Below, piece after piece: positions 9,791-21,992 of a stretch of DNA of 64,000 bases. Origin of the DNA: Ctena decussata (taxonomy: Eukaryota; Mollusca; Bivalvia; Lucinida; Lucinidae); assembly GCA_963989385.1 (NCBI GenBank), contig OZ022502.1, forward strand, positions 2,014,501-2,078,500. Reading direction: 5' to 3'. Under the pieces are notes generated by a model. That model was given only the letters and a program-made list of their open reading frames with translations, had not been told where the DNA came from and did not search any database. How positions within the stretch are numbered: the stretch's first letter is position 1; each line of letters starts with the position of its first letter. Both the position numbers and the translations under genes were made by a program.

Positions 9791-11006
9791 GTAAATTATA
9801 CACATTTTGTCTTGTTGTAATCTCTAGGTCAGCGTTGCTTTCCAAAGTGATATTCGTCATGTAGTTTCATCTTATTTATGCCTCTGGCAAGGTATCCAAC
9901 GTAAGGCCAGTGCCTATATCTGCTGAAAAAACAAATTTTTTTTATATTTATTCTGTGTACTTTTTTTATAGTTACTCCCAAAATTCCCTCGTTTTCGGTG
10001 AGAGGACGCTCTGATAGCCTTCAACTAAAAATAGGCAACGATCAAGAACTTATTCAATCAGATATTACATAACACTCCCAAAACCAAAAGGGAAAAGAGT
10101 TTATACATAAACAGACAACAGCTCACGAAAGCCACAAAGACACGTACGGTAAACAGAATAAAATCTCTATCCCAAAAGATTTTCATTCTGTCATTCGAAA
10201 ACAATAGTATAACAGTATTACCCGTATTTCCCTATTTATAGTATTAAAAAAGTCAGCTGCTGGGTCCGCAAGAAGGTTTCTCATCAGTAAGACATTGCAT
10301 GAAACGAAAAAAGCATGGATAAAATCTACGATATATCACAAATTCAGGCTCGACAGAAACAAAGTATTGCGACTCCTAGAGATCCCTTGCGTATCAAACA
10401 GCACCAATGCAATTCTTGAGTAAAAGGAAACTACCAGTTGAACCCCAAACGGTCAAGCAACAGAAAAATCAAGCCCCGGCGCTCACCAACTAAATCGGTT
10501 GCTTTTTGTCGGGTCCATTACGGAGTCTGATGCCCAAGCGATCGATGTGCAATGTAAGAGGCAAGCAAACTTATGAACTGTGTCAGTGTTTACCACTTAA
10601 CCTGCAGAATGTAGCATCATGTGTATGCTGTATCAAATATGTTTGTAGCATATGATACCTTTTCTGCATTAATCAGGAAAATCAGCCCAACTTACATTAT
10701 ATTTGAGTTTTTACACTGACCAAAATATTTTGGTTCTTTCTGCAAAATATTGTTTGAGCCTACATCAAAGTTAGAGATCAGTTCATAGTTTCGGCGATAA
10801 AATTTGAAACATCTTTACGATGTTTGTCATAGCGATAGCCCTGTTGGAGATGTTTAGCCGTTAAATTTTCAAACCAAATAAGTGGAGAAATGGGGTTAAA
10901 AAGGAACCATAACCATCCAAAAACTATAAGGACTCGCATTATAAGGACCCTTATGTGATAAAAGTATGCTTAACTCGTAAAGTAGGCCGATGTTTTCTCA
11001 TTTCAG
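9791..11006 (+). other. Intron of the GIMAP-like gene
   Basis: The donor is AAG|GTAAAT and the acceptor TTTTCTCATTTCAG|AG, with a pyrimidine-rich tract before it. The length is 1216 bp, phase 1. Most of the intron (about 10020-10930) is an antisense relic of the YLDD-RT retroelement. Confidence 0.7.
10020..10930 (-). pseudogene. YLDD-RT retroelement relic inside the GIMAP intron
   Basis: On the minus strand, 10905-10780 encodes fragments of the RT C-terminus in two frames (LTAKHLQQGYRYDKHRK, then FYRRNYELISNFDVG). The 3'-region blocks shared with 28190-28690, 18290-18900 and 49505-50090 then follow down to about 10020. The coding part carries at least one frameshift. Its orientation is opposite to the host gene, as is often tolerated in introns. 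Confidence 0.7.
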
Positions 11007-11842
11007 AGAGACGTGTTGTTGTGATAGGGAAAACAGGAAACGGAAAGAGTTCAACAATAAATCAGGTATTTGGGAGAAAGGCAGTTCTGAGTACGGTATC
11101 GTCTAGTAGTGGAACGAAAAAATCTGAATACGCACAAGACACTGTTGGCGGGAAACGTCTTGTTATGATTGATACACCTGGACTTTATGATACGGATACT
11201 CCAGAAGCAGAAACGAAAAAAGAAATTGAAAAAGTTATTGGACTTTCTTCACCGGGTTTCCACGCTTTTCTCCTTGTTTTAAAGATAGGTGCTCGTTATA
11301 CAAAAGAGGAGCATAGTACTGTAGAAATATTAGCCGGCATGTTCGGAGAACAAGTGTATCGTCGGGCAATCATTATCTTTTCTGCCGTAGACCAACTGGA
11401 ATTTGATGGCATGACATTTGATCACTACCGAAAGTGTGAATTACCTCCAAAACTAAGAGAAGTTATCTCTAACTGTGGCGACCGAGTAGTTGGATTTGAT
11501 AACCGTGCCACTGGCAAAGAACATGATAGTCAAGTCGAACAATTAATGCTCTTGATTGAGGATGTTGTGAGAAACACTGGAGATACTTACTACACAAGTC
11601 AAATGTTCGAAGAAGTCGCACGAAAGATTGCAAAAGAAAAGGAAAAGCGATTGCAGCAGGAGACCGAGAAGACCATGGCAGATATCGAAGAGGAAATTAG
11701 AACAGAAATTCAAGAGGAAACAGGATTTGGCACTCAGATTCTTTATACTATAGGAAAGCTTGCTTCACCAGTTATGATCGCATTAGGCAAAGCTGCGGTG
11801 ACAGTTCTCGCAGCAGAAAGTATCCAGTGTGGTATTTCATGA
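11007..11842 (+). CDS. GIMAP/AIG1-like GTPase, exon 2 (GTPase domain)
   Basis: Final coding exon; with exon 1 it gives 339 residues, within the usual GIMAP range. Motifs by protein position: P-loop GKTGNGKSS (69-77), G3 DTPG (117-120), and the GIMAP-specific conserved box LLVLKIGARYTKEEH (150-164). A G4 region FSAVDQLE (186-193) and a G5-like FDNRA (225-229; FNNRA is common in GIMAPs) follow. After the domain come a charged, coiled-coil-like stretch (about 259-299) and a hydrophobic C-terminus (about 305-334) that may bind membrane. GIMAP GTPases are GTP-binding proteins linked to lymphocyte survival in vertebrates. Bivalves have expanded families responding to immune challenge. The ORF is intact, stopping at 11840-11842. 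The exact subfamily cannot be named. Confidence 0.92.
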
Positions 11843-13002
11843 TTATCGCGTCCTTGTGTAAATCCTCATATGCATCAAACAGTAACCTATGTATCACCAT
11901 GAATCACCTTATAAATTCAGAATATTTATAGAAAAACGTTTCCTTTTTGTTGCAAGATCTAACACTTTTGTCTGCAGCCTACAATTTGTTCAGTATGTAA
12001 TTGTTTGTTTACATAGAGGGCTTATAAGCAGCTGTAACTGTTGCTTAAATGGTATCCTGGTGTAATATCGTGGGCAAACTATTAGATGTTAAAGATTTTA
12101 CAAGCTGTATAAGAGCTTTCTGTTTTATGTTGCTATTAAAGGCTAGTTAAGAAATAACCATAACGCCTTTATTTTACCCTTGATTCATGGGAAATTATAG
12201 AGTTTGTACCATACAGTAAAAGTTGATTGTTTACAAATGACAACACATCGTTTATTTTCAGACCGTAATGTCAAGGCATTACTCTGTCATAAAGCTACAC
12301 TGAGTATGTTTAAACTCTCAAATGTTTATAATATGTAAAATGAATTGAACCAACTCGACTCGGGTAAGCTGTATGAGTTAAAGTGTTCAAATATTCAAGA
12401 AAAGTAGATGCAATATTGTTTATATCTAGACTGTTCTCACGTTAGTTTAAATAGGTTTCTATTATCAAACATCGCCTAGTGACCCTGACTCGGCTGGTGT
12501 CCAACACAGTTAATGCCTATGATAGATTTTGAAGCACATGTATGAAAAAAGCACCACTTTTTGATGTTCTGTGTACAATGAAATCATCATGCTTGATAAG
12601 CAATTTCTTAAGCAATAAATTTTCATCGGATGCGCAAAATGCTGCTTTCCCTTTGATGTTGGGAATAGGGTTTGGGATCTGATTCAGTCAGTTCCTAAAG
12701 TATAGTTACTCTTTAAATTTTAATCATTAATTTATTTCAAGTTCTTATTGATATTGACTGTACAGTTTTAAGTACACTGTGTGGATAATGCGCTAGCATG
12801 CACTATACACAATTTTCCCAGTCATTTTGGGGCTGAAAAAGTTCAAATTCCGAAATTCCTGCTGTACAAAGCGCATATTGCTTTGAAGTATTACGATTTT
12901 ATCTCTCCACAAAAGGAGACATATTGTTTACTCATAGTTGTGTGTCGGTTTGTTACTCAGTCTGTCTGATTGTCAGTCTGTACTTCTGTCTGTCCATCGA
13001 AA
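11843..13002. other. Region downstream of GIMAP gene
   Basis: This is probably the 3' untranslated region followed by spacer. Candidate polyadenylation signals are ATTAAA near 12134 and AATAAA near 12615. A copy of the short dispersed repeat lies at 12649-12714 on the minus strand. No other gene was seen. Confidence 0.5.
12649..12714 (-). repeat. Short dispersed repeat (AGTAACTACACTTCAGGAACT family)
   Basis: This is the minus-strand member of the family at 4608, 19276 and 62260. It contains the complement of CTGACTGAATCAGATCCCAAAC and of AGTAACTA. Confidence 0.65.
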
Positions 13003-13330
13003 ATCATATTCAAAACCAAAAGGGAAAGAAGCAAACACACAAAAATAGACAAAAATCTTGAAAAACACACACGGTAAACCGAATGAAAAGAAAAAAAGAT
13101 GGGCAGCTCTTTCCAAAAAAGGTAGTAATTCAGCTACCCTAATAAAAAAAGCAACAGCAACAACTATCTTTTCCTATTTCCTATAACACTAACATCTATT
13201 TCTATCTATTTTATATAATCATTAATTATAAAAAATACAGAAAGCAAGGTGGGCAGCTATACATGTTACCATATTGCAAAAAGATCACAGACACGCGGAT
13301 ATGAAAACATGAAACATTGCTCGATTGACA
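13003..13330 (-). repeat. 3'-region fragment of YLDD-RT retroelement
   Basis: It shares AAACCAAAAGGGAAAGAAGC, ACACGGTAAACCGAATGA and the CAGCTACCC block with 1883-2215, 18290 and 25640. No coding part is attached. Confidence 0.6.
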
Positions 13331-14250
13331 CTTGTTTTAGACGTAAGTAAATGTCAAAAAATGTATCCATCCTCTCTCTCCCATTTTCTCATGTCGTAAA
13401 TATTCCTTTGTCTTTTTTAATTACGTACTATATAAGTATATACCAAGTATCTGGTATATACCAAGTATCTGGTAAATCTGATGTTCGTAATAAACTAATT
13501 TCGTATGACTCGTTTGTCAACTTATGATTTGTTTCCAGACTCCACAGTATATTACTTCATGATTTATTCAAAGAAATCTTATGGATTTAAAAGAATGACG
13601 GATCCTTTTACCTTGCTTGTATGGCAAAAATACTTTCTTTACATCTTAAGAGCTAAGAGACTTCATGGTGTGTCGTTCTGGGAATGAGAAAGTTGAATTA
13701 ATTCAAGCTTTACGTCTAGATATTAAGCTGAACTATTAAACATTGATAATACTAACTTTGACACAAGGGTCAATTAAATCTACTCATCAGTTCAAGTTAA
13801 ATCAGTTGAAATAAAATCCTCAGATACCGAGTCCCATTCTTGATTTTCATTTTATAACTGTTTCAAATAGTGTTGTTACATCTAATATTTATGATGACGT
13901 GATGATTTTGATTACGGGACTGTAAATTTTCTATTTTAAGAGGGCAAATATTGTGTTCGTTCTGCTTCTTGCGGCTCGTACAGTCAACCATCTTTATAAC
14001 GCCACCGCAAAAACTTTATAACGTCATATTGGTATTCACAGAAAGGATTAATTGTTCAAAACATATGAATTCTTTATAATAGCAAACTTAGTTTAATGTG
14101 AAAATGTTTAGGAACGAATGCAGTCGTTTTAAGGAGGGTAAACTGTTTATCTAAGCTCAGTTGGTTTGCTAGGGTTTCTAGTCATGTTGCGGACACCACC
14201 ACTCTTAATGAAAATTAAAAGCGAAACTGTGTAACGTGATTAGCTGTATA
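13331..14250. other. Intergenic DNA, no gene seen
   Basis: AT-rich unique-looking sequence. The only local structure is a 17-bp direct duplication (ATACCAAGTATCTGGTAT) near 13440-13473. Confidence 0.5.
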
Positions 14251-15267
14251 TAAAAACAAGAGGACCATGCGGTCCTAAATCGCTCACCTGAGTACAACGG
14301 TCAAATGTCAAACTAGCATCCTCATTTTAACAAACCTGATAGTTTGAAACTGTCCAAATTTGACAGTCACAGGTAAAATGCAAAAAATGACCTTGACCTC
14401 TTCTGCTATGAATTCTCTTGTATCCATTAATTTCAGTTTCTAGCATTTTCCCAAAATTGACCTTGTCGTAAAAAGGTCAAGGTCAACCCAAATTCATCAT
14501 TTGAACAACCTTGGCAGTAGTCTAGTAGCCGATGCTACAAAGTTTCAAGGCCATCGTTCGATTCGTTCTGGAGAAGACGGTTTCCTATGGTTTACACCAT
14601 ATATTGGCGTGGCGGCCATGTTGGTCATGTGACTTGGACCGTTTGAACACATTTTCCTACCCTTAGCCCTTGAAGGCTGTATATGAAATTTGGCCACACT
14701 TTATGAAATTTGGCACACAGCGACTTTTGAGGAGATGCTTGACATTGTCAAATTATGAGAGTCCTGGGTCAAAGGTAAAATAATGAGATCGACCTTTTGT
14801 GCATACAAATCTTCATGTTCATAATAAGACGACTGTATGTATCACCTTTTCTTATAAACAGTCATCTTCTAGCATTTTCCATATGTGACCTCATCGTAAA
14901 AAGGTCAAGGTCAAACCCAGTTCATCATGATAACAATCTTAGAAGTACTTGAGCACTCAATGCTTCATACCAAGTTTCAAGGCCATTTGTCAGTTGTTTC
15001 TAAAGAAGATGCCGGCCAGGTTGGTCAATCGGCCTGTACGTTTTGAACACATTTTCGTTCGCTCAAAACCTGGAGGCCCAATAGGAAATTTGGTTACAAC
15101 TGGCCCAATGGCCTTTGAAGAGATATTGAAATCGTCTAAATTTGAGAGAGCTGGATCAAAGGAACAAGACTGATTTAACCGTTTATTGTACTCATAAAAT
15201 TTCATGTATTTATTAAGACGAATGTATATACCAATTTTGAGGAAAAAAAGTCAAAACTTTCCATAAA

Positions 15268-15636
15268 ATGCTACATATAAACGTATTCGTACCTAATTTA
15301 GTGCGACAGACGCGCGTTTCTGAATTTAACTTCTTCAGTGTCGCTAATCCCCAAAAGTTCGATAGAAAAGATATGATGGCAGGTCTCAGCAGGCAACGAG
15401 CATCCCTCTCCGAGCCACACTTACGGTCGCATTCCGCGGGACACATTAGCTGCAGACATCAGGTAAGAGACGCCTGCGTATTAATCCGCGGGCGCAGGCG
15501 TCCCCCTCCGAGCCAACTCAACCCCTGCGTCTCGAGAAAGGCGACAGACAAGGGCATCAGGAAAGAGATGTCCGATGCAGCAAGAACCCGCAAAAAGCCA
15601 AAACAACTCAAAAGAATGGAAGCCAAACTCCGCTAA
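15268..15636 (+). other. Open frame of 122 codons in a segment inserted in the array; function unknown
   Basis: A 122-residue frame spans a segment (about 15280-15640) that does not fit the surrounding tandem-core units. It is GC-richer (CGCGCGTTTCTG near 15310) than its neighbours. The peptide is Arg/Lys-rich with a basic C-terminus (ARTRKKPKQLKRMEAKLR). No recognised domain, signal peptide or membrane segment was found. It could be a transposon fragment or chance; I do not call it a gene. Confidence 0.25.
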
Positions 15637-16129
15637 GATTCATGTTGCTATGACAAGTCAGTCTTTGTTTTAGAATAATTTAGAAATCCTTTTACCAGAT
15701 ACATATCAAAATGAATTTAGTATTTAAATCAGTATTTAAGTAGTACCGAGTTTCAAGGCCATTGGTGAGTCTCTTCTGAAGAAGAAGATTTTCTGAATAT
15801 GTGCATGGAGACCACGTTGGTTATGCAACATAGACGGTTTGAAAAAAAATCCTCAAAAGTAGGAAAATTCTCAGGAAATGACACAATTCCATCCCGGATC
15901 CCTTCCAAGACACCATGTGGGAAACAGACAACACAAAATAAGTCACCACCAAAGAATCACTAGTGGTAGTCATGTGAACAGCCATTTTCCATCTAGGTGG
16001 TAATCGGAATAGCGTTTACATCACCAAAAATATGTATCAATAGCAGACACAGCAAAAAACAACACATAAAACAACTACAAGAACCAAAATAGATGTGCAG
16101 CTTTGAAGAACGGTCAGTGATGAAATTAC

Positions 16130-16165
16130 TATTTTTCGAGGGGTGGGGTGGGGGTGGGGGGCTCA
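16130..16165 (+). other. G-rich tract (G-quadruplex candidate)
   Basis: A GGGGTGGGGTGGGGGTGGGGGG-type run on the plus strand. A similar tract lies at 16420-16452, just after a short CACACACCCA repeat (16361-16391). Confidence 0.45.
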
Positions 16166-17939
16166 GTTTATGATCAATCAACCTTCGCCATTGATTCTGC
16201 CTTCGTTCATCTGACACTTAGTTTTGCAACCCAACCGAAACAATTACCGCCCAAACATACCAACAAAAGGATCAAATGTTACAATAAATACAATTTATAT
16301 GAAAAACTTTAAACTATTTTTACTTATTTTCTATTTGTATTTTAGGTCTAGTTTAAACAACACACACACACCCACCCACACCCACCCACACTATATCAAT
16401 AACAGTCAAAGCAACAAAAGGTGGGGTGAGGTGGGGGTGGGGTCAGGGGCTTGACCGGCTTGTCAATGAAATCTTATGCTCAAGATTTACCCATGATCTC
16501 CTTGACCTATTTTACTCATTAAGACGGCTGTTTATACCGATGTTTAGGATAAAACTCACCAAAACTTTACATGAACTCGTATATTTGATCTTGCCCTCGA
16601 AAATGGTCGAGTTCATCCCAAGGTCATCTTTTTGACATTCGTAGTAGTCCTCGAGTATCGAATGCTACATAACTTTCAACGCCATCGTTCAATTGGTTCT
16701 GGGGAAGAAGATGTTGTAAAGGGTTTTGTTGGTAATGTGCCTGGACCAGTTGAACGAAAATTTCGTTTCCTCAATCTGTGAAGATTGTTTATGAAATTTT
16801 ATTATAATTGGCTCAGTGTCTTTTGAGGAAAGATTTAAAATTGTCGAAATATGAGAAACCTGGGTCAAAGGTCAAAGAATGACCTTGACCTCATGTACTC
16901 AAAATCTCCATGTATTCATTAAAATGTCTGTATATGCTAGTTTCTAGGCCAAAATCTTCATCGATTCCAATGAAATCTTATGTTCAGATTTTTTGCCATA
17001 TAAAAGCATCGAAACGCAACTTGACCTTGCCGTAAAAAATGTCATAATCAACCCAAGGTCATCTTAGTAATACTCGTGTAGCCAAATTGAAGGCTATATA
17101 CCAAGTTTAAAGGACATCGGTCCATTGGAGAAGAATATTTATAATGGGTTTTACCATATATGGGTTTGGCGGCCATGTTGATCATATGACCAGGACGATT
17201 TGAATAATCTTTCGTTCCCATGACCCTTAGAGACTACATATGAAAGTTGTGTACAATCGGCCAAGTGGTTTCAGGGAAAAAGTCCATTGAAATTGTGGAT
17301 GAACAAACGGACGTGACAACGTCGGACGCCGGAGCCTGCCTATCCTATAAGCTCCTAGTCTGGTTGCCAAATGAAGATTTTGGGTGCAACCCAAAAGAAT
17401 AGCCCGCACAAAATGTTTTTGCACAAACGTGTTCACCAACATGCCCGTTCACTGAAACTGAACGATGCCACCTTGGCATCGTTGGGGAAAGTAAAATATT
17501 CAAGATGGCGTCCAAAATGGCTCCAAAGGATAAAAGCCTCAATATCTTCTAAAGTATGTGGGTTAGAAACATACTTTTGGTGGCTACGTATAGGTTTTTG
17601 AGGTCGAAGAATCGATTAAGTGTGGTAAAAATTATTTCAGACAAATCAGTTACAAAATGGCGGACAAGATGGCGGCCAAATAATAAAAATCCCCATATCC
17701 TTTTAAGTATAGGGGCTAGAAACATGATTTTGGTGTCTGCGAATAGGTTTTCTGGGTCAAGGAATCCGTTAGGCATGTTAGAATTTACTTAAAAGCACAT
17801 CAGTTACACAAAATGGCTGACAATGTGGCGGACGAAGCAACATTTACGGAACTAAATGTCCAAAGCATGCACTTTTTGACAGCAAAATTAAGGTTTTAGA
17901 AAGTTTATTAACCCGGAAATTTGAAATTATATGATCTAG

Positions 17940-18054
<115 letters not shown>

Positions 18055-18289
18055 TATATAGACCCCATTTTACAGCTGATGGTGTAACTAACAAGGAGAC
18101 CATGTTGATTCAAAAGAGCTCAGTCCAGGTATGGGCAGACAGCCTCGTTTAAAAAATTTCAGTCGCAACAGAAAGACATTGACATCTCGATTTTGAGAAT
18201 GTCGTTTCTAATGTTGTTATTTATTTTTTGTTGTTCATAATTCTATGCATGTACCTTTCGGCAAAGTAAATTGATAGACCAAGATCAAG

Positions 18290-18900
18290 AAGTAATACAA
18301 TCGGACCCCACATTCCGCCCTCAAAACCAAAATCTTAAAGAAAGACGACAATAGGTCGCGAAAGACAAGCATGGTAACCCGAATGAGCAGCCCTTTCCCA
18401 GACATTCAGCTACCCCAATTGTAAACAACAGTAACATTTATTTTACCTATTTCATATCTTAAATAGGACAAAGCAGAAAGCAAACTAGGCAGCTATAAGG
18501 TAACCATATTGACAGAAGACCACAGACAAGCGAACATTCGAACACGTAGGATTGAGGAACCACAACAGAAGTATTGCCTTGGAACGGTCAGTAATACATT
18601 ACTAGAGAGAAGTTAACTAGTTTTACTTGGTCCAAACCCTCGCCTTCTGCTTCTGCAGTGGTTCAAAACAGTTCGGCAATATTTGATCTGCATGAAGGTT
18701 ATCTAATCCATCAATGAATCATCCTAGAGCACAAAAAGATCACGGATTAAACCTGTGATGAATCAAAGATGAGGAATCGACAGAAACAACGTATTGCTAC
18801 ACCTGGAGATCCCTCTAATGTCAAACAACACCGATGGGTTCCTGGAGCAAACGAAAACCACCAGTAGAACCCCCAAATAGCCAAGCAGTGAGGCAAAACT
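18290..18900 (-). repeat. 3'-region of YLDD-RT retroelement within duplicated segment
   Basis: It carries the full series of 3'-region blocks: CCCACATTCCGCCCTCAAAACC, ACGGTCAGTAATAC, TTTACTTGGTCCAAACCCTCG, AATCAATGAATCATC-like, and GTATTGCGACACCTGGAGATCCC-like. The same series is at 49505-50090 and 28190-28560. No RT coding part is attached here. Confidence 0.6.
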
Positions 18901-19275
18901 TTGATCTTGGCACGAAGGGTTTATTACTTTGATTGCTTCGTTGATTTTAGGTTTTGTAAGAAAAATCCTGACTTTATAAATTTACTTCTTTTTCTGTATA
19001 TTAGGCTTTAAGCAGGGGTAAACAACCCAGCCCGGAAGGATAAAATTCCAGTTGTAACAGAAAAAATGAACTGTTTACTTTGATCTTTTATTAGAAAATT
19101 AACAAAAGATCATTTTCAGCTCTTTGATTTTACGCTGACATTATCTAAGTGTTACGCTAACAGCATATGGGCTAGAAGCAGATTAAACAACCCTTGGCAA
19201 CAAAAGCTCGACTCTGTCAGGAAACTTTATCGCAGTTTTGGAAAATCCCTTTCAGAGATGGTTCTAATTTTTTTC

Positions 19276-19344
19276 AAAGAGTAACTACACTTCAGGAACT
19301 GACTGAATCAGATCCCAAACCCTATCTCCAACATCAAAGGGAAA
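19276..19344 (+). repeat. Short dispersed repeat (AGTAACTACACTTCAGGAACT family)
   Basis: Third copy of the family. The paralogous sequence near 50465-50510 lacks it, which shows that it inserted after the duplication. Confidence 0.7.
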
Positions 19345-19936
19345 GACTCTATTTTGTACCTATATTTTCCAAATGTAAAGTCAGTTATTCGGTTTGTCTA
19401 TACGTGACCTGGGATCTGGGTCATGCGTGACACATTGTTTATTTGTACATATTTAAGTCTTGAGAGGAGTGTGAACTATTACATGATAATACTAATCTAT
19501 GTGTACTTCAGTCGTTCAGGAGAAGAGGGCCTTTTAGATGAAACGGTGAAATATTGGGCCGCAAGCATTCATACCCACTTTCATTCTCTCAAACAAATGG
19601 AAGTATAGCTGTATATCAAATTATCCCAGTATCCTTTGTACCGTTGGATCAGTGGGTTGTTAGATTTTCATGGTTGTCAGAGCTAGGATTCAAACCCCTA
19701 CTTTCCGTACCTAGGCCAACTACTCTAGTCACTCAATAAAAGTGGTTTCATTCGGGGTTTCTGAAAAGAATCTGTCTGAATGTATGGGTGGTTGAAGCTG
19801 ACGGACTATGAAGTCAGTTTATGCTGTTAGCTTTCCCGTAGCATTGCTCGGGAGATTCAGTCAGGTAATAATACTTGCACAAACTGGCATGACAAGTATG
19901 CAGCTTTAAGCTAAAACTTTTTAAATGTGCATAAAC

Positions 19937-21634
19937 AAAGGGGGGGGGGGGTGCCTATAAGGCCCTTTTTCTGCCCAAGAGCAAAATGTTTTATTTTCAA
20001 CTGATGATTAGACTATAGTGTCCGCTATACTGAATCAATAGTGGTTAAGCTCCGTAAGCCCTACTTTTGGAATAATGGGGTTATTAAAGTGGGTGGGGTA
20101 GATCAGCATGAACCAGGGGTGTCATATTATAAGCTATATTTCTCCTTCAAATTTAATGGCATTCATAAATACCTTCCTTCATAAGTTGAAGTAATGTCTT
20201 TGGTGACATCTTTTCTCAAATTCTATCTTTTAAAGTAAAATCTTATGTCTGCAGAATTTCTTTTAGAGACGCTGTCAATTTCCATTAATTTTGGTACTTT
20301 GAATTCAATATATTCTACCATATCTCTAGAACCATTGGATGACTTCTTGCCAAACTAATATGGGTTCACCCTTGGGAGAGTGCAAACTGTTGATTGAATT
20401 TTGGTGACCTTGACCTTTGATTCAAGGTCACAGTAAGACTTATAATGTTAATTTTGAGTCAAGTTTTGGCCATTGTCTACACAGTAGCTCCTAAACTGAT
20501 ATGAAATCATGACCAAAGCAGCCTAAATTAAACATAATGAGGAGTTAGAGCACTATTTATGATCAAATGGCCATGACATCATTTGCAAGGTCAAGGTCAA
20601 GGTTAGACTAGACAGAGTTTAACCAAAGATCTCACACAGCTAGTCAGCAGAAATTGAACAAAGATGTATGTTTCTGTTTGTAAAACAATGCTTAATATGC
20701 ATATAATGACTTTGACCTTGATCTGAAGGTCACCAATACATTCAGAAGTTCATTATTTTACAATAGACTTTTCTATAACCATTAAGTTTAACTCAATTCT
20801 GTTTCATCATGTTTGGCCAATACTGACCTTCAGACCAAGGTAAAGGTCATTATATGCACATTAAACATTGATTTTCAAATGAAAACACTCAGATTTTGTA
20901 CATTTTTGCCGCCTGATTGATGAAATCTATGATTAAACTCTGTTTAGTCTAGCCATGACCTTGACCTTGAAAATGATGTCATGGTCATTTAATCATGATG
21001 TCATGGCCATTTAATCATAGCTAGTGCTCTAACTCCTCATAATGCTTAATTAAGGCCACTTTGGGAACAATTCCATATCAAGTCAGGAGCTACTGTGTAG
21101 ACAATGGCCAAAACTTGACTTAAAATTGACATTATAAATCTTACAGTGACCTTGAAACAAAGGTCAAGGTCACCAAAACTTAATCAACAATTTGCACTCT
21201 CCCAACGGCAAACCCATGTTAGTTTGGTAAGAAGTCATCCATTGGTTCTAGAGATATGGTAGAATATACTGAATTCAAAGTACCAAAATTAATGAAAATT
21301 GACACCGTCTCTAAAAGAAATTCTGCAGACATAAAATTTTACTTTAAAAGATAGAATCTGAGAAAAGATGTCACCAAGGACATTACTTCAACTTATAAAG
21401 GAAGGTATTAATGAATGCCATTAAATTTGAAAGAGAAATATAGCTTATAATATGACACCCCTGGTTCATGCTGATTAACCCCACCCACTTTAATAACCCC
21501 ACTGTTCCAAAAGTAGGGCTTACGGAGCTTAACCACTATCGATTCAGTATAGCGGACACTATAGTCTAATCATCAGCTGAAAATAAAACATTTTGCTCTT
21601 GGGCAGAAAAAGGGCCTTAAAGGCACCCCCCTTT
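19937..21634. mobile_element. Foldback element: 1.7-kb palindrome
   Basis: Two arms of about 800 bp in inverted orientation meet near 20785 with a spacer of roughly 70-80 bp. The arms begin AAAGGGGG...GTGCCTATAAGGCCC on the left and mirror this at 21600-21634. Sampled blocks differ by only a few percent (for example TTAAAGTGGGTGGGGTAGATC versus GTTAATC inverted). There is no ORF of note. Both arms contain several TCAAGGTCA/TGACCTTGA motifs. The paralogous segment at 51250-51262 preserves the unoccupied site, so the boundaries are supported independently. Class: Foldback-type or large MITE; transposase source unknown. Confidence 0.85.
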
Positions 21635-21693
21635 GCAGTCAACTGTCAATAATCATGGGAAGTACTGTCTTCATTATGCCTGAAAGAACTGGC
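21635..21693 (+). repeat. Duplicated segment, copy 1 right part
   Basis: Similarity to 51257-51316 resumes immediately after the foldback element (AGTCAACTG, ATCATGGG, TGAAAGAACTGG) and fades near 21693. Confidence 0.7.
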
Positions 21694-21992
21694 ACAGCAT
21701 TAATACGCCGGGTAACAAAGCTGCATTTAATTTTTTGCTATCTGAGACTTGGGACATATTAAAATACTGGCACTAGGAAAGGTGTTCTCCAGATAATAAG
21801 CATTTTACATAACTGGGCAGATGTAATACAAACGTGCATCATTAAAATTTTAGAGATGCTCTGGTTTTTGTCTTCTTTTCGCTGACTTCCCTGCTATTAT
21901 GAATGAGGCAATTACCTTTTCGCAAATACACAAATGTCAGTACACATTGAAAGTTTGTCAAATTCACAAAATCTTATGATAGTTTAATAGGC

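Larger units (their letters stand above)
14258..17356 (+). mobile_element. Long tandem-core element (Helentron/pearl-like), about 430-460 bp units
   Basis: The 5' end carries the palindrome AGGACCatgcGGTCCT (14260-14275) followed by CGCTCACCTG. At least five diverged units follow, recognised by blocks such as ATATGGGCGTGGCGGCCATGT, TTTGAACA and GACCTTGACCTCTTGTACTCA. Units start near 14550, 14978, 15753, 16678 and 17110. A CGGACG microsatellite-like stretch precedes TATAAGCTCC, which is cut at 17356 by the next repeat. The same architecture is seen at 29075-32853, 33800-36179 and 39290-40970. A foreign segment interrupts it at about 15280-15640. Confidence 0.7.

Noticed and set aside
10262..10290. 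CTGATGAGAAAC on the minus strand as a hammerhead
   Set aside because: CTGATGA is followed directly by GAAAC with no stem II, and no flanking helices pair.
13780..13800. CTGATGAG on the minus strand
   Set aside because: There is no downstream GAAA core, so not a hammerhead.
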